Shown in pieces: positions 63,000 to 64,000 of a stretch of DNA of 64,000 bases. The translations under genes and the position numbers were made by a program. The notes under the pieces are model-generated. The model was not told where the DNA came from. It searched no databases and was given only the letters and a program-made list of their open reading frames with translations. The DNA is from Flagellimonas pelagia (GTDB taxonomy: Bacteria; Bacteroidota; Bacteroidia; Flavobacteriales; Flavobacteriaceae): positions 408,113-472,112 of the forward strand of contig NZ_QXFI01000033.1 in the NCBI RefSeq assembly GCF_003584135.1, read 5' to 3'. Position 1 is the first letter of the stretch. Each line of letters starts with the position of its first letter.

Positions 63000-64000
63000 C
63001 TACGTCAACTAAAAGTGTACTATTTTGATAATAAATCAAGAGACACTTTTGACATGGAAAAGACAAGAGAAATTGAGCAATACTTAAGATGGAAGTTCAA
63101 ACTAAGAGTACTTGAATTTGCAAAAGATTATGGAAAGGTCAAGGAGACCTGTGAAATGTTCAATGTTAGCAGGAGCAGCTATTTTAATTGGAAAAGAAAG
63201 TTTGACAAACATGGAGCAAAGGGTCTTTTAAGGAAAAAGAGGGAAGCTGATACCTACCCCAATAGAATCAATCAGAAAACGGTTGATCTGATATTGGACC
63301 TTAGAAAGGAATACAAACTTGGCACATGGCGCATCAAATGGTATTTGGAAAGATATCACAGTATCAATGTCTCTGAATCAAGTGTCTACAGAACCCTGAA
63401 AAGGAATGGTATCAAGCCGCTCGAACGAGCCGTTACCAGAAAAGCGATGGGACCTAAACGCTATGCCAAGAAAACCCCGGGCCACCATGTTCAAGTAGAC
63501 GTCAAGTTCTTGGTTTTCCACACCAAAGAAGGAAAAAAGATAAAAAGGTATCAGTACACGGCGATTGATGATTGCACACGTATCAGAGCGTTGAAAGTAT
63601 ATGAAAGGCACAACCAATCAAGTTCCATTGACTTTATGGATTATGTGGTCGGTATGTTCCCGTTCCGAATCCATACCGTCCAAACCGACAATGGGCATGA
63701 ATTCCAATCCAAGTTCAATTGGCATGTGAAGGACCTTGGCATGGAGCACCGTTATATAAAGCCCGGAAGACCCCAGCTCAATGGAAAGGTGGAACGGTCG
63801 CACCTCACGGACAAAAAGGAGTTCTATCAACTATTGGACTACTCCGACGACGTGGATTTGAACAAAAAAATAAAGCAATGGGAAGACTTTTATAACTTTG
63901 ATAGACCACATGGTGCATTTAAGGGAAAGACACCCTATGAAATTTTAATGTATCACTTGAAAAAATAAGAATTCAGTGCCATTTTAGCTGAAGTAGCACA
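62995..64000 (+). mobile_element. IS481-type insertion sequence
   Basis: The left end TGTGACTACGTCAACTAAAA (62995 on) matches the complement of the right end, TGTGCTACTTCAGCTAAAA (read back from 64000), with one gap and two changes. TGT...ACA ends and one DDE transposase frame of about 300 codons in about 1 kb fit the IS481 family. The right end coincides with the window edge, so its exact limit and the target duplication cannot be seen. Confidence 0.8.
63054..63968 (+). CDS. IS481-family DDE transposase
   Basis: 304 residues from the ATG at 63054; a GTG at 63015 would add 13. An N-terminal helix-turn-helix (KVKETCEMFNVSRSSYFNWK) is followed by a second HTH-like region, then an integrase core with Asp in HHVQVDVKFL (near 155), Asp in VQTDNGHEFQ (near 215) and Glu in NGKVERSHLTDK (near 250). 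The C-terminus has the GKTPYEIL motif. All catalytic residues and the full length are present, so it could be active. Confidence 0.92.
   Translation: MEKTREIEQYLRWKFKLRVLEFAKDYGKVKETCEMFNVSRSSYFNWKRKFDKHGAKGLLRKKREADTYPNRINQKTVDLILDLRKEYKLGTWRIKWYLERYHSINVSESSVYRTLKRNGIKPLERAVTRKAMGPKRYAKKTPGHHVQVDVKFLVFHTKEGKKIKRYQYTAIDDCTRIRALKVYERHNQSSSIDFMDYVVGMFPFRIHTVQTDNGHEFQSKFNWHVKDLGMEHRYIKPGRPQLNGKVERSHLTDKKEFYQLLDYSDDVDLNKKIKQWEDFYNFDRPHGAFKGKTPYEILMYHLKK

Overview
The window reads as a chromosomal segment of a marine-type member of the Bacteroidota, most likely family Flavobacteriaceae. The reasons are the Bacteroidota promoter signature (TAnnTTTG -7 elements, some with a TTG about 19-20 nt upstream), a fused CcoN-CcoO oxidase subunit, a SusC-type TonB receptor with an N-terminal carboxypeptidase-like domain, a type IX secretion (T9SS) sorting motif, and many Bacteroidota-typical families (DUF4230, DUF4260, DUF4407, DUF6090, four-helix-bundle IVP). 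Genus assignment is not attempted.

Layout. 1-9.7 kb is a microaerobic respiration locus: ccoS-ccoNO-ccoQ-ccoP-ccoG-ccoH on the minus strand behind the copper ATPase gene ccoI, with a divergent Crp/Fnr regulator and a universal stress protein gene. Four promoters here share one architecture: a TGAY-N4-RTCA dyad exactly 22 nt before a TAnnTTT(G/A) element. 9.7-15 kb holds a PLP dehydratase, a PAS kinase with a response regulator, tRNA-Leu, an M20 peptidase and PhnA. 15.1-19.2 kb is a BlaI/M56 antirepressor pair followed by a DUF4407 protein. 19.2-26.3 kb contains two AT-rich, cassette-like genes with matching flanks, on either side of a tightly packed six-gene operon ending in a membrane-anchored MutS homologue. 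26.3-32.3 kb is a long minus-strand unit: blaI, M56-TonB, TPR, TonB-like lipoprotein, ruvC, IVP, hemW. The IVP gene is framed by inverted heptad arrays. 32.3-37.4 kb carries a TonB receptor, a His-rich membrane protein, DUF456, a nitroreductase and a LysR regulator. 37.4-43.3 kb is a complete histidine utilisation operon (hutH, hutI, hutU, hutG).

43.3-44 kb is a gene-free patch dense in REP-like repeats with a candidate small RNA. 44-54 kb has umuC-umuD, an FdhF/YdeP-like molybdoenzyme, a glutaryl-CoA dehydrogenase-type enzyme, a tRNA methyltransferase, a small outer-membrane barrel, a sulfatase, and rimM/rpsP. 54-60 kb has dnaE with a fused proofreading exonuclease, trxA and a DUF58 protein. 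After tRNA-Asp at 60.1 kb the sequence becomes AT-rich and accessory in character: a broken lipoprotein gene and a repeat-rich surface protein whose T9SS signal is cut off by an IS481-type insertion sequence that reaches the end of the window.

How the parts fit. The cco genes, the Fnr-like regulator and the stress protein look like one oxygen-responsive regulon. The two BlaI/M56 systems have clearly different operators, so they probably respond independently. The hut genes form one catabolic route from histidine to glutamate under a divergent LysR regulator.
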